6,964 nucleotides of DNA from Chloroflexota bacterium (GTDB lineage: Bacteria > Chloroflexota > Limnocylindria > Limnocylindrales > CSP1-4). The translations under genes and the position numbers were made by a program. Positions 1 through 6,633 of this stretch are shown piece by piece. A model generated the notes under the pieces. That model had not been told where the DNA came from and ran no database searches. It was given only the letters and a program-made list of their open reading frames with translations. The stretch covers positions 1-6,964 of the forward strand of contig JAKAMV010000558.1 of the NCBI GenBank assembly GCA_021812735.1. Direction: 5' to 3'. How positions within the stretch are numbered: the stretch's first letter is position 1; each line of letters starts with the position of its first letter.

Positions 1-655
1 CGCCCACGTCGACGCGGGGTTCCTGGTCGCCATGGTCAACTACCGCGGCTCGGACGGGTACGGCCAGGCGTGGCGGGACGCGCTGATCGGCAACGTGGGC
101 TTCCTCGAGCTCGAGGACGTGCTCGCGGGGCTCGACGACCTGGTCGCCCGCGGGCTCGCAGACCCACAGCGTGCGGTGCTCGCGGGCTGGTCCTGGGGCG
201 GGTACATCACCCTGCTCGGCGCCGGGCGGCACCCAGAGCGCTGGGCCTCGCTCGTTGCCGGGGTGCCGGTGGCGGACTACGTGGCCGAGTTCGAGGACGA
301 GGCGCCGTCGCTCCAGGCGCTCGACCGGGCGCTGTTCGGAGGGGACCCGGCCACCAGGCCGGACCTGTTCCGCGAGCGCTCCCCCATCACCTACGTCGAC
401 GAGGTGCGGGCGCCCCTCCTGATCCTGGCGGGCGAGAACGACTCGCGATGTCCCATCCGCCAGATCTGGAACTACGTCGCCCAGATGCGCGCCCGCGACG
501 TCGAGCCGCGGCTCTACACGTACTCGACGGGCCACGCCTCGTTCGACACGGACGAGAAGCTCCGCCAGGCGGCGATCGTGCTCGACCACCTCACCCAGAC
601 CATCCCCGGCGTGACCCGCCTCGACGGGATCGAGCGGCACCTGCCCGCCGACTGA
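1..655 (+). CDS. S9 family peptidase (prolyl oligopeptidase-like), C-terminal catalytic domain, 5' partial
   Basis: The reading frame is open from base 2 to a TGA at 653-655 with no start inside the window, so this is the 3' end of a longer gene; the usual N-terminal beta-propeller of S9 enzymes would lie to the left. What is visible is an alpha/beta-hydrolase catalytic domain: the NYRGSDGYG stretch (bases 38-64) typical of acylaminoacyl-peptidase/DPP-like S9 members, the nucleophile elbow GWSWGGY with the Ser codon at 191-193, the acid in LAGENDSRCP (Asp codon 440-442), and the His of STGHASF (533-535). Order and spacing of the triad fit family S9, which hydrolyses peptides or N-acylated peptides. 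Location (cytosolic or exported) cannot be judged without the N-terminus. It lies 70 bases upstream of a second same-strand hydrolase that has its own strong ribosome-binding site. Family assignment is confident; substrate is unknown. Confidence 0.9.
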   Translation, partial: AHVDAGFLVAMVNYRGSDGYGQAWRDALIGNVGFLELEDVLAGLDDLVARGLADPQRAVLAGWSWGGYITLLGAGRHPERWASLVAGVPVADYVAEFEDEAPSLQALDRALFGGDPATRPDLFRERSPITYVDEVRAPLLILAGENDSRCPIRQIWNYVAQMRARDVEPRLYTYSTGHASFDTDEKLRQAAIVLDHLTQTIPGVTRLDGIERHLPAD

Positions 656-684
656 GGCGGCCGGCTGTTCGGCCCTGTCAGCCG
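656..684 (+). terminator. possible GC hairpin after the S9 peptidase gene
   Basis: Directly after the stop codon, GGCCG (659-663) can pair with CGGCC (670-674); alternatively CGGCTG (662-667) pairs with CAGCCG (679-684). The two are mutually exclusive. No T-run follows, so this is at best a weak terminator or attenuator, and in such GC-rich DNA it may be chance. Confidence 0.25.
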
Positions 685-725
685 CGGGACGATGCGCCCA
701 GCATGCCCCGACAGGAGGACACGCC

Positions 726-1643
726 ATGGGCGACACCGGTTTGCCGCTGCTCGACATCGAGCTCGCGGAGGCGACGCGGCTCCCGGATGGCCGCGTGGTG
801 GAGTGGGAGGCGCTCGGCGACGGCGACGAGCCACTCGTCTGGGTCGAGGGCGGTCCCGGGCTGTGGGCCCACCTCGCCCGGGCAGACGTCGTGCCGGTCC
901 TCGACCGGTTCCGCTGCTATCTGGTCAACCAGCCGGGGTGCGGTCGCACGTCGCCGGCGCCCGACGCGTCCGGGTACGGCCTCGAGGCGGTCGCGGGGTT
1001 CTTCGAGGCTTGGAGGTCCACGATGGGGCTCGGCCCCGTGACCGCCATGGGCCACTCGTGGGGCGGGCTCGCGGCGCCCGCGTGGGCGGCCCTCCACCCG
1101 GATGGCGTCCGGCGGCTGATCGTGATCGACGGGTACGCGGGCGCGGGCTCCGTGGACGCCGCGGAGGCCGAGGCGGAGCAGCAGCGGGCGCTCGACCGGA
1201 TCAGGGACCGCCCGTGGTTCGCGGCGGGCTTCGCGGCCTGGGACACGGGGGCGAGCCGCCTTGGCATGCCCGAGGCTGACGCTGTCGAGAGCATGCGGGC
1301 CTTCATGCCCTTCTACTTCGCCGATGCCGACGAGCCGGCGTCGGCGGCGCACGTCGATCGGCCGCGCCAAGAGCTCCGGATCAACGTGCCGGCGTCGGAC
1401 GCCTGGACCGGCTGGCGGGAGGCGCTCGACTACCGGCCGCTGCTGGCGGAGGTCCGCTGCCCGACGCTGGTGGTCGTCGGCGAGCACGACTGGATCTGCG
1501 GACCGGTGTGGAACCGCGCCCTGGCGGCCGCCATCCCCGGCTCCCGGCTGGTCGAGATCCCGGGAGTCGGGCACCTGCCCCAGTACGAGGTGCCGGAGGT
1601 GTTCCGCGACGTGGTCGCCGCCTGGCTGGCGGACGTGGGATAG
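726..1643 (+). CDS. alpha/beta hydrolase, proline iminopeptidase-like (S33-type)
   Basis: A complete 305-residue single-domain alpha/beta hydrolase, close to the usual length of S33 proline iminopeptidases and related esterases. The start is supported by a strong Shine-Dalgarno AGGAGG (713-718) seven bases before the ATG. The oxyanion-hole motif EGGPG (residues 41-45) corresponds to the HGGPG motif of proline iminopeptidases, with His replaced by Glu. NQPGCGRTS (68-76) matches the family's DQRGxGxS region. The nucleophile elbow is GHSWGG with Ser111, the acid is Asp255 in VVGEHDWICGP, and the catalytic His is His283 in GVGHLPQYE. The insert at roughly 145-235 is the expected helical cap that shapes the substrate pocket. 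There is no signal peptide, so it is probably cytosolic. Family members remove N-terminal proline or cleave esters or amides; the variant NQPGC motif makes true iminopeptidase activity uncertain. It follows an S9 peptidase gene and converges with a C45 hydrolase gene. Confidence 0.9.
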   Translation: MGDTGLPLLDIELAEATRLPDGRVVEWEALGDGDEPLVWVEGGPGLWAHLARADVVPVLDRFRCYLVNQPGCGRTSPAPDASGYGLEAVAGFFEAWRSTMGLGPVTAMGHSWGGLAAPAWAALHPDGVRRLIVIDGYAGAGSVDAAEAEAEQQRALDRIRDRPWFAAGFAAWDTGASRLGMPEADAVESMRAFMPFYFADADEPASAAHVDRPRQELRINVPASDAWTGWREALDYRPLLAEVRCPTLVVVGEHDWICGPVWNRALAAAIPGSRLVEIPGVGHLPQYEVPEVFRDVVAAWLADVG

Positions 1644-1661
1644 GCCCGCGGCCGGCCGGGC
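1644..1661. terminator. hairpin between convergent stop codons
   Basis: The 23 bases between the convergent stops (TAG 1641-1643 on +, TAG at 1669-1667 on -) contain GCCCG (1644-1648) and CGGGC (1657-1661), which pair around an 8-base loop that is itself GC-palindromic. This is the right position for a shared bidirectional terminator, but no U-tract is present on either strand. Confidence 0.35.
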
Positions 1662-1666
1662 GCTCC

Positions 1667-2734
1667 CTAGCGGAACCGGTACTCGGCGCGGTTGCCGCGG
1701 CACGGGTTGCCGCGCCCGTACGCGACGACGCCAGCGGTCACGTCGGCAAGGCACCAGAAGCACGTGGCGGAGCTCTCGCCCTCGTCGTCGTGGCGGCAGA
1801 TCGACGGGCGCGTGCCGTGGTCGCAGATGGCGGCGAAGAGCGCGTCGCCCGTCACCGTGCCCGGAGCCGGGCCGGCGCCGGAGGGCCCGTCGAGGAGTTC
1901 GAGCGCCCGGTCGAGGCGGACCGCGGACGTGCGCGTGTACGCCGGATCGCCCTCGTAGCGGAGCATCCGCTCGCAGGCGTAGTGGTTGGTGTGGGCGAGC
2001 GTGCCGGGCGCCGACGGCCGGACCAGCTCGGCGTCGGTGGCCGATCCCTCCACGTCCACGACGCGGCCGTCACGGTGCGCCAGGACGGTGTTGTACGAGG
2101 ACGCGCGGTCGGGCCGCAGCGCCATCGCCACGGCCGCATCGAGCGTGGTGGCGGTCAGCTGCTCGCGGACCATGAGCAGGCGCGGCACGCCGATGCGGTT
2201 GTCGTTCGGGGAGAGCTCGTTGCCGGTCAGCGACAGGCCGGCGGAGTTCCATCCCACCGAGATCCACGGCCCGATGCCCAGCGAGAAGACGACGGGCTCG
2301 CCTGGCACCCGCCACTCGATCGCGACGGCGGCGGCCTCCGACGACGGCGAGAGGTCGTTGTTGTGGGCGACCCACACGTGCCCGTCGGCGGTGGCGGGCG
2401 GGACGGCCACGAGATCGGAGCACCGGCCCTGGACGACGTCCGCGCTCGCCTGCGAGGGTCGGACTGACCAGATCTCCTCGATCGAGGCGGCGAAGAGCGC
2501 CAGCGGGTCCACCCCTGCCCCCTCGGCTGCCCCGTCGATCTCCTCCACCAGCCACGGCGTCGACCGCAGCGTGGCGTCCCGATGCGCGGCCGAGAGCTCC
2601 AGCTGCGCCTCGCGCGTCCGGCCGGGAGGGAGCTGGGCGTCGAAGTCGACCGCAGCGCGGATCGTCGCGGCGGTCGCCGCGCCGACCTGGCGGCCCACCT
2701 CGCGATGCGAGCCCGACACGTGCAGCAGCGGCAT
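1667..2734 (-). CDS. C45-family Ntn-hydrolase (acyl-CoA:6-aminopenicillanic acid acyltransferase-like)
   Basis: About 355 residues from the chosen ATG (2734-2732). Members of this family (PF03417, peptidase C45) are made as inactive precursors, cut themselves before a Cys and use that Cys as N-terminal nucleophile for amide hydrolysis or acyl transfer; bacterial members mostly have unknown substrates. The N-terminus MPLLHVSGSHREVGRQVG lines up with the start of Penicillium acyltransferase, and the predicted nucleophile, Cys105 in QGRCSDLV (codon 2422-2420), is nearly at that enzyme's Cys103. Further family marks are AHNNDLSP (about residues 123-130), LAHTNHY near 250, SICRH near 312-316 and the C-terminal GNPCRG. 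The residue before the Cys is Arg, whereas Penicillium acyltransferase has Gly. The frame stays open upstream to an ATG at 2947, but those 71 residues are low-complexity and unlike the family, so I use the internal ATG although its ribosome-binding site is poor (only GGGCGGG directly before it). No signal peptide is evident. It converges with the alpha/beta hydrolase. Confidence 0.87.
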   Translation of the reverse strand: MPLLHVSGSHREVGRQVGAATAATIRAAVDFDAQLPPGRTREAQLELSAAHRDATLRSTPWLVEEIDGAAEGAGVDPLALFAASIEEIWSVRPSQASADVVQGRCSDLVAVPPATADGHVWVAHNNDLSPSSEAAAVAIEWRVPGEPVVFSLGIGPWISVGWNSAGLSLTGNELSPNDNRIGVPRLLMVREQLTATTLDAAVAMALRPDRASSYNTVLAHRDGRVVDVEGSATDAELVRPSAPGTLAHTNHYACERMLRYEGDPAYTRTSAVRLDRALELLDGPSGAGPAPGTVTGDALFAAICDHGTRPSICRHDDEGESSATCFWCLADVTAGVVAYGRGNPCRGNRAEYRFR

Positions 2735-3076
2735 CCCGCCCGGTGCGCCGGTCACGCCGCTGACGCTGCCGGCCGTCGCGCCGGGGATGCGGGTGGGATT
2801 GCCACCGCCGGTCGAGCTGGCCACCTTGCGAGGATATGGCTTCTCCGGCCCAAGTGGCCAGAGGGTCAGTGGCGAGGGGGCGCACCACGGCGGCGGCCGA
2901 GCCGGCAACGTGCCGCGCTCAGCGGTGACGGGAAGGTTGTTGCCCATGCCCAGGAGACATGCGGGTCAAGCCTGCCCGCTCAACGGGTGCTCCGATGCAG
3001 ATGCCCGGAGGATGGGCAATTCGGCGCATGGCTGGTCCGCTCGCGGCCTTCCGGAGCCGGAATCATGCACCAAGGC

Positions 3077-3121
3077 GCCCGCCCAGCGGGCACCTGCGCT
3101 GGAGTGCCCGCCCCGCGGGCA
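3077..3121 (-). repeat. two tandem near-identical GC hairpins
   Basis: GCCCGC-CCA-GCGGGC (3077-3091) and TGCCCGC-CCC-GCGGGCA (3105-3121) are perfect 6-bp and 7-bp stems with three-base loops. The two elements share nearly the same sequence, shifted by 29 bases. They lie about 135-180 bases past the stop of the ammonium transporter gene in its direction of transcription, so they could be duplicated terminators or transcript-end protectors. No U-run follows. Confidence 0.5.
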
Positions 3122-3186
3122 GCGGTCGGCGGAATGCCGCCCGGGCGCGCCGCCCATCGGCCAGCCCCGCCGGACGCCCGAGAGAC

Positions 3187-3211
3187 GGGCCGCCGCCAAG
3201 GCGACAGGCCC
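3187..3211 (-). terminator. candidate terminator of the antiporter-TPR-amt operon
   Basis: GGGCC (3187-3191) pairs with GGCCC (3207-3211), and inside it CGCC (3194-3197) pairs with GGCG (3200-3203) around AA. The result is a two-part hairpin 45-69 bases downstream of the ammonium transporter stop. A U-tract is missing, so a classical intrinsic terminator is not shown. Confidence 0.3.
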
Positions 3212-3255
3212 GCCTCCGAGCTCCTCCCGACGTGGAACCGCTGTGGCCGACCCTC

Positions 3256-4899
3256 TCAGGCTGGGCTCGCCGCGGGGATGTCGTCGGGGATGTACCCCGT
3301 GATCCCCATCTCCGGCACGTCTAGGCCGGCCAACTCCACCTCCGGGCTGACCCTGAGCTTCATCACCCGGTCGAGGAGCTTGAAGAAGATGTACGAGGCT
3401 CCGAATGCCCAGACGAAGCACGTCACCGCCCCGACGATCTGGGCGCCCAGCTGGCTCGGGTTCCCGTACAGCAGGCCGGTCACCTGCCAGCCTCCGTAGT
3501 TGGCGGTGCCGTCGGCGAACAGGCCCACCGAGATGACGCCCCACAAGCCGTTGACGCCGTGGACGGAGATGGCGCCCACCGGGTCGTCGATGTGGATGCG
3601 GTCGAAGAAGGCGACCGACAGGCACACGATCACGCCCGCCACGCCACCGATGATCGCCGCGTTGACCGGGCTCACGAAGCCCGAGGGCGCGGTGATCGCC
3701 ACGAGGCCGGCCAGCATGCCATTGGCCATCATGCCCGGGTTGGGCTTCTTCTCGGTCCACCACGTGTAGAACATGGCGGTGATGGCGCCGAAGCCCGACG
3801 CGATCATCGTGACCACGGCCACGATGCCGATCCGCAGGGCACCGTTGCCCGATGCGCCGAAGGTGCTGCCGGGGTTGAAGCCGAACCAGCCGAAGGCCAG
3901 GATGAAGGTGCCCAGGATGGCCAGGATCTGGTTGTGGCCCGGGATCGAGTTGGCCGAGCCGTCCTTGTTGTACTTGCCGATCCGCGGGCCGATGACGATG
4001 GCGCCCGCGAGGGCGCACCAGCCCCCGACGGAGTGGACGACGCCCGAGCCGGCGAAGTCGGCGTAGCCGGCGCCCAGCCCGATCTGGCCGAGCTGGCTCA
4101 GCCAGCCGCCGCCCCACGCCCAGGCCGCGAACACCGGGTACAGCAGCGCGGAGATGAACAGCCCATAGACCACGAACGGCTTCCAGCGCCAGCGCTCGGC
4201 CATCGACCCCGTCGGGATCGTTGCCGCCGTGTCCATGAACACGAGCTGGAACAGGAAGAACGCGATGACGCCGACGTCATAGGTGCCGCCGGTGAGCCCG
4301 AAGCCGGTGGTCCCGAACAGGTTCCAGGTGTTGCCCCCGATCGAGATCGACGCCATCCCGTTGAGGGGGTGCAGCCCGCCGAGGTTGCCGACGCCGACGG
4401 TGCCCAGCCCGCCGAAGGCGATCGCGAAGCCGACGACGAAGAAGCCGACGATGCCGACCGCGTACACCATGAAATTCATCGACATGGTGTGCATTGCGTT
4501 CTTGGCCCGGGTGAAGCCGGTCTCCACCAGGGCGAAGCCGGCCTGCATGAACATGACCAGGAAGCCGGTCACCAGGAGCCACGTGAAGTTGATGCCCAGC
4601 CGGTTCTGGTCCACAAGGTCGGCCAGCTTGGCCGCGAACGGCTCGGCCGTCTTGGCGGTGTCGTAGTCGGACTGCGTGATGGAGCCGGGCATCAGGCCGA
4701 TGAGGTTCGTGCCGCTGCCCGTCGTGCCGCCGGAGGGGTCCCCGGTGACCGGCGCGCTGGCGCAGCCGGCCACGATCATCACGAGGCCGACGAGGCCGGC
4801 GATCAGGATGGCGCGTCGCAGCAGGGACTGCTGCCCCTGCCTCGCCGGCTCGCGGCGCGCCCCGGCGAGGCCGAGGTCAGATCGGGTGCCGGAAGACAT
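3256..4899 (-). CDS. amtB: ammonium transporter (Amt family) with lipoprotein-type signal peptide
   Basis: A 547-residue Amt/Mep/Rh-family channel that conducts ammonium across the cytoplasmic membrane, normally as a trimer with about 11 membrane helices. Landmarks match E. coli AmtB: DFAGSGVVH gives Asp281 and the first pore histidine His289 (AmtB Asp160/His168); GWFGFNPGS gives Phe341 and Ser345 (AmtB Phe215/Ser219); SVHGVNGLWG carries the second pore histidine His447 (AmtB His318). MQAGFALVETGFTRAKNA (118-135) resembles plant AMT1 more than E. coli AmtB. The C-tail has GLDVPEMG where many Amts have GLDxSEHG. It is about 120 residues longer than AmtB, mainly at the N-terminus. That region has a basic stretch (RR at 28-29), a hydrophobic core (30-43), a lipobox-like VAGC with Cys46, and a Gly/Ser/Thr/Pro-rich linker to about 64. 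A Shine-Dalgarno AAAGGAGAGG (4913-4904) fixes the start. It is the last gene of the operon, 33 bases after the TPR gene; no PII gene is adjacent. Confidence 0.96.
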   Translation of the reverse strand: MSSGTRSDLGLAGARREPARQGQQSLLRRAILIAGLVGLVMIVAGCASAPVTGDPSGGTTGSGTNLIGLMPGSITQSDYDTAKTAEPFAAKLADLVDQNRLGINFTWLLVTGFLVMFMQAGFALVETGFTRAKNAMHTMSMNFMVYAVGIVGFFVVGFAIAFGGLGTVGVGNLGGLHPLNGMASISIGGNTWNLFGTTGFGLTGGTYDVGVIAFFLFQLVFMDTAATIPTGSMAERWRWKPFVVYGLFISALLYPVFAAWAWGGGWLSQLGQIGLGAGYADFAGSGVVHSVGGWCALAGAIVIGPRIGKYNKDGSANSIPGHNQILAILGTFILAFGWFGFNPGSTFGASGNGALRIGIVAVVTMIASGFGAITAMFYTWWTEKKPNPGMMANGMLAGLVAITAPSGFVSPVNAAIIGGVAGVIVCLSVAFFDRIHIDDPVGAISVHGVNGLWGVISVGLFADGTANYGGWQVTGLLYGNPSQLGAQIVGAVTCFVWAFGASYIFFKLLDRVMKLRVSPEVELAGLDVPEMGITGYIPDDIPAASPA

Positions 4900-4932
4900 G
4901 GTTCCTCTCCTTTCCGCCCGCCGCCACCAAGG

Positions 4933-5400
4933 TCAGCGGGCACCCTCCGTGGTGATGCCGACGCCGCGCCGCCTCGCCAGCGGCAGCCGCGTGCCCAGCC
5001 GCAGGCGTGGCAGCGACGCGCCATGGCCGATGGAGCTCCGGCGCCTGGTGCGCGTGATCACCAGCGCCTGCTTCGCCGCCAGTGCCGGCGGGGTGCCCGG
5101 GTCCACCGCCCGCAGCGCGGCGACGAACCACCGCTCCGCGTCAACGAGGTTCCCGAGGCGAAGGGCGAGCTCGCCCGCCTTCATGCGCGGCGCGAAGCCG
5201 GCGGGGTCGAGGGCGAGGGCCCGCTCGGATGCCTCCGCCGCGCCGTCCGCGTCCGCGGCGGCCATCCGCACGCCGGAGAGGTAGGCCCAGGCATCGGCGT
5301 CGGCGGGGTCGGCCGCGACGATCGTCTCCAGGCGGTCCCGGCCGATCTCCAGCTCCTCCTGGGCCAGCGCACGCAGTGCCGCCGCCAGCTCGGGCGTCAT
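4933..5400 (-). CDS. small tetratricopeptide-repeat protein with Arg-rich tail
   Basis: A 155-residue, probably cytosolic protein. Residues about 3-36, 36-69 and 70-101 look like three degenerate TPR units: each ends in a DP turn (AADP, ALDP, AVDP), with the A-W/A-Y and A-x-x-x-x-A-L helix pattern. TPRs are protein-protein interaction scaffolds, so an adaptor role is likely but the partner is unknown. From residue 117 to the end the chain changes to a basic, probably unstructured tail with 11 Arg in 39 residues. There is no signal peptide or membrane helix. Its ATG overlaps the antiporter's TGA (ATGA, 5400-5397), indicating translational coupling. An AGGTGG Shine-Dalgarno (5413-5408) lies seven bases upstream. 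It sits between two membrane transporters, which suggests a role with one of them, although this is only context. I do not recognise a named family beyond TPR. Confidence 0.85.
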   Translation of the reverse strand: MTPELAAALRALAQEELEIGRDRLETIVAADPADADAWAYLSGVRMAAADADGAAEASERALALDPAGFAPRMKAGELALRLGNLVDAERWFVAALRAVDPGTPPALAAKQALVITRTRRRSSIGHGASLPRLRLGTRLPLARRRGVGITTEGAR

Positions 5401-6617
5401 TCGCCATCCACCTGCGGCAGCCGCACGGGCAGCAGCGCGGCGTTGCCGACCATGCTCGGGCGGGACGAGCGGATCCGCTCGCCTGTCCGCACCCAGGCCG
5501 TGACGAGGAGCGGTGCGAGCACGGTCGTGGCCAGCGCCAGCAGCACGACGGCCGCGTACACCGACGGGTTGATCGCGCCGCTGTTGAGACCGACCGTCGC
5601 CGCCACGAGCGCCACCTCGCCCCGGCTCACCATGCCCATGCCCACCAGCCCGGCGTCGTCGCCGCTGAGGCCGCCCAAGCGCGCCCCGAGGCCGCAGCCG
5701 ACCACTTTGCCCATCACCGCAACCCCGAGCAGGACCAGCGCGAAGGGCAGCACGGGCGGCACGTCGTGGAGGTCGGCGGCGAGGCCGATCGAGGCGAAGA
5801 ACACCGGGACCGACAGCGTCTCGCCCGCATGGACGAGGCCGTCCTTCATGCGCTCGGCGAGCGGCGATTCGGCCAGCAGCAGCCCCGCCACGTAGGCGCC
5901 GGTGATCCCGGCCAGGCCGCCATACGTCTCGAATGCCCAGGCCACGAGCATCACGAATCCGAGCGTGGCCGCCAGACCGCCGCCGCCCCGGAGGTGCAGG
6001 GCGTCCATCGCGTGGTGCAGGTGGCTGGGCAGGTAGCGCAGGGCGACCGCCGCGATGCCCACCGTGATGGCCATCGGCACCAGCACCCCCAGCGGCGACC
6101 CGCCGCCGCCAGCGTCGGCGACCACCAGCGCGAGGACGATCAGCCCGAGGATGTCGTCGATCACCGCCGCGCCGAGGATCGTCAGGCCGCCAGACCCGCC
6201 GAGCAGGTCCATCGACTGGAGCGTCGCCGCCGTGATGCCCACGCTGGTCGCCGTCAGGATCGCCCCGACGAACAGCGAGGTCCGCATGTCGAGCCCGAAC
6301 GCGCGCGAGACGGCGATCCCGAGCGCGAACGGGAGGATGACACCGCCCACCGCGGCGAACAGGGCCGGCCGGCCGACCTTGCGCATGGCGGTCATGTTGG
6401 TCTCGAGGCCAGCCGTGCCGAGGATGGCCAGCGCTCCCAGCTCGGCCACGAGCTTGACCGCATCCCCGTCACCGACCAGGCCGAGCACGCTCGGGCCGAC
6501 CACGATGCCGGCGCCGATCTGGCCCACCACCCGCGGCAGGCGCGCGGCATGGGCCAGGGCCGCGCCGAGCTCGGCGGCGATGAGGACGACCGCGAGCGGC
6601 AGCAGCATGCTCACCAT
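5397..6617 (-). CDS. CPA2-family cation/proton antiporter (KefB/NapA-like membrane domain)
   Basis: A 406-residue integral membrane protein with about 12-13 hydrophobic segments, the size of a CPA2 transport domain alone. Such proteins exchange Na+ or K+ for protons across the cytoplasmic membrane for pH and salt homeostasis. ATSVGITAATL (124-134) matches the unwound-helix region. AAVIDDILGL (150-159) carries the ion-binding Asp pair Asp154/Asp155 (Thermus NapA Asp156/157), and VMGKVVG has Lys304, equivalent to NapA Lys305, which favours electrogenic Na+/H+ exchange. SRGEVALV (331-338) is another family signature. No TrkA-N/RCK domain follows, so it lacks the nucleotide-gated regulatory part of KefB/KefC. 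The ATG at 6617 has GGAGG (6631-6627) nine bases upstream; a second in-frame ATG three codons later is a possible alternative. It is the first gene of the operon, and its upstream region can form the structured leader described separately. The transported cation is not determined. Confidence 0.93.
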   Translation of the reverse strand: MVSMLLPLAVVLIAAELGAALAHAARLPRVVGQIGAGIVVGPSVLGLVGDGDAVKLVAELGALAILGTAGLETNMTAMRKVGRPALFAAVGGVILPFALGIAVSRAFGLDMRTSLFVGAILTATSVGITAATLQSMDLLGGSGGLTILGAAVIDDILGLIVLALVVADAGGGGSPLGVLVPMAITVGIAAVALRYLPSHLHHAMDALHLRGGGGLAATLGFVMLVAWAFETYGGLAGITGAYVAGLLLAESPLAERMKDGLVHAGETLSVPVFFASIGLAADLHDVPPVLPFALVLLGVAVMGKVVGCGLGARLGGLSGDDAGLVGMGMVSRGEVALVAATVGLNSGAINPSVYAAVVLLALATTVLAPLLVTAWVRTGERIRSSRPSMVGNAALLPVRLPQVDGE

Positions 6618-6633
6618 CGGACCGATCCTCCGT

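Larger units (their letters stand above)
2735..3255. other. 521-bp stretch without a convincing gene
   Basis: This lies between the 3' end of the ammonium transporter gene and the 5' end of the C45 gene, both on the - strand. Open frames here are Arg/Pro/Ala-rich, show no domain, and I do not believe them. It should hold the transporter's transcription end and the C45 promoter; I see no clear -35/-10 pair. It does contain several perfect short hairpins: TTCCGG/CCGGAA at 3049-3062, two near-identical ones at 3077-3121 and a two-part one at 3187-3211. Confidence 0.6.

Noticed and set aside
2735..2947. 71-residue N-terminal extension of the C45 protein
   Set aside because: In frame but low-complexity Pro/Gly/Thr. 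The family N-terminus begins at the ATG at 2734, and the nucleophile position (105) then matches the Penicillium enzyme (103).
3002..3018. TGCCC/GGGCA hairpin in the gene-free stretch
   Set aside because: Only five base pairs with a seven-base loop; expected by chance at this GC content.
2959..3324. 121-codon + strand open frame in the amt-C45 gap
   Set aside because: Arg/Pro/Ala-rich with no domain, runs into the 3' end of the ammonium transporter gene on the other strand, and no ribosome-binding site.
3559..5895. 778-codon open frame on the + strand opposite the transporter operon
   Set aside because: It is antisense to three well-supported genes. The translation is Asp/Gly/Arg/His-rich without domains. 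Long antisense frames are expected in DNA this GC-rich.
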